NCBI GenBank assembly: GCA_029864165.1 | Contig: JAOTTZ010000152.1 | Location: forward strand, 1-5,329 | Direction of reading: 5' to 3' | DNA length: 5,329 nucleotides | Origin: Burkholderiaceae bacterium | Lineage (GTDB): Bacteria > Pseudomonadota > Gammaproteobacteria > Burkholderiales > Burkholderiaceae_C | Shown here: in pieces, positions 4,329 through 5,329 of the stretch | How the letters are laid out: each line of letters opens with the position of its first letter | How positions within the stretch are numbered: position 1 is the first letter of the stretch | Program-made: the position numbers and the translations under genes | The notes under the pieces: model-generated | What the model was told of the DNA's origin: nothing | What the model saw: the letters and a program-made list of their open reading frames with translations, nothing else | Database searches by the model: none

Positions 4329-5329
4329 ATGACCACAGATGCCAAGAAGGCCGGCCCGGCGGCTCAGAAGCCGCAGACAGCCGCCGTCGAGACCAGCGAG
4401 CGCCACGGCGGGCTTGATTTGCCGGCGCAAGGCGACGAGCTGTTCCGGTTGATCACGGACAACGTGACCGATCTCATCGCCATACTGGACGCACAAGGGC
4501 GGCGTCTCTACAACAGCCCGTCCTATGGGTTGTTGTTCGGGAAGGAAGAAAGGCGGGTTGGCGGCGATTCATTCGCGCAAATTCATCCAGACGACCGCGA
4601 GTACGTGCTACGTACTTTCCGTGAAACGATCGCCACCGGCGTAGGCCGCCGAACCAGTTTTCGCTTCTTGCGCAGCGATGGCAGCATTCGCCATATCGAG
4701 TCGCAAGGCAACTTTATCCGCGATGTTACCGACGCAGAGCCACGTGTTGTCGTGGTTTCTCGCGATGTCACCGAGCGCAAGCGCGCCGAGTACCAGATCA
4801 GTAGCCTGAACCAGCGACTCGCGCTGGCCATCGCAGGCTCGGGCTATGGTGTGTGGGAGTTTGAACTGGGCTCGCACCGGCTGCATTGGGACGAGCAGAT
4901 GTTGTCCATTTACGGCCATACCCGCGCTGCGTTCGACGGCACGCGCGCCGCCTGGCAAGAGCGCGTCTTGCCCGAAGACCGTCAGCGGATGGACACGTTT
5001 TTTTCCGACTTGCTCGCGGGCCGCCCGGTGCGGCAGTTCGAGTTTCGTATCTTGCGCGCGTCTGACGCTGAACTGCGGCATGTTGAGTCCAGCGGCTATT
5101 TGCAGCTCGACGCCGAGGGACGTACGCAGCGCGTCGTTGGCATGAGCCGCGATGTCACCGCGCAAAGGCAAGCTGAACAGGCTTTGAAAGCGAGTGAAGA
5201 ACGGCACCGGCTCCTCGTTAACCATCTTCTGGCCGGCGTCGTGGTGCATGCGCCGGACACCTCGATTCTGTTCAGCAACGCTGAGGCAGGACGCGCGCTG
5301 GGGTTGACGACGCAGCAGATGCTGGGCAA
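4329..5329 (+). CDS. Multi-PAS sensor protein (partial, continues past the right edge)
   Basis: The frame from ATG 4329 is open for 333 codons to the window end, with no stop. The nearest in-frame upstream stop is TGA 4305-4307, and the ATG is the first usual start after it, though the ribosome binding site is weak. Residues 1-35 are a hydrophilic linker with no signal peptide or membrane segment, so a soluble sensor is likely. PAS domain 1 is about 37-145 (ITDNVTDLIAILDAQGR, IHPDDRE, RSDGSIRHIES) and ends at SRDVTERKRAE (144-154). PAS domain 2 is about 160-274 (VWEFELGSHRLHWDEQML, LPEDRQR, RASDAELRHVES) and ends at SRDVTAQRQAE (273-283). A third PAS begins at SEERHRLLV (289). Such N-termini belong to histidine kinases, often hybrid, or to GGDEF/EAL proteins; the output domain is not visible. 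The divergent HPt gene favours a hybrid kinase. Ligand or cofactor cannot be told. Confidence 0.88.
   Translation, partial: MTTDAKKAGPAAQKPQTAAVETSERHGGLDLPAQGDELFRLITDNVTDLIAILDAQGRRLYNSPSYGLLFGKEERRVGGDSFAQIHPDDREYVLRTFRETIATGVGRRTSFRFLRSDGSIRHIESQGNFIRDVTDAEPRVVVVSRDVTERKRAEYQISSLNQRLALAIAGSGYGVWEFELGSHRLHWDEQMLSIYGHTRAAFDGTRAAWQERVLPEDRQRMDTFFSDLLAGRPVRQFEFRILRASDAELRHVESSGYLQLDAEGRTQRVVGMSRDVTAQRQAEQALKASEERHRLLVNHLLAGVVVHAPDTSILFSNAEAGRALGLTTQQMLG

Noticed and set aside
4022..4345. Open frame of 107 codons on the - strand covering the divergent intergenic region
   Set aside because: It overlaps the start of the PAS-sensor gene, crosses the terminator and the dyads, and its product resembles no family I know.
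1..5329. tRNA, rRNA, CRISPR array or complete insertion sequence
   Set aside because: No cloverleaf-like sequence, no regularly spaced repeats and no full transposase gene were seen by eye on either strand.

Overview
The window looks like a stretch of chromosome from a betaproteobacterium of the order Burkholderiales, possibly near Comamonadaceae. This rests on high GC by eye, the style of the NAD(P)HX repair protein, the cytochrome b561 / YceI / YceI order, and the HPt sequence type. No RNA genes, CRISPR array or complete mobile element were seen, and I found no clearly new defence or biosynthetic system.

Left part (1-1346, + strand): the last codons of a cytochrome b561 gene are followed, 12 bases later, by two secreted YceI-family genes. 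Both have good ribosome binding sites and type I signal peptides. They are probably one envelope cluster for quinone or isoprenoid handling and oxidative stress. The two paralogues differ strongly; only the second has a cysteine pair.

Middle (1347-2124): a decayed 5' end of a REP-associated (Y1/IS200-like) transposase lies at about 1452-1545, directly upstream of folK (HPPK, folate synthesis). It runs into the only plausible GTG start of folK, so the native folK start may have been altered. folK ends inside a strong 49-base palindrome flanked by CTAG, which fills most of the gap to the convergent gene downstream.

Right part (2125-4010, - strand): a single-domain HPt phosphotransfer protein precedes nnr, the two-domain NAD(P)HX epimerase/dehydratase. 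The gap is 32 bases, so co-transcription is possible.

Right end (4011-5329): a 318-base divergent intergenic region holds a textbook-looking intrinsic terminator on the + strand with no obvious + strand gene before it, and two imperfect dyads. After it comes a multi-PAS sensor gene (+ strand) that is open through the right edge. Divergence from an HPt gene suggests that the sensor is the phosphorelay partner, but its output domain lies outside the window.
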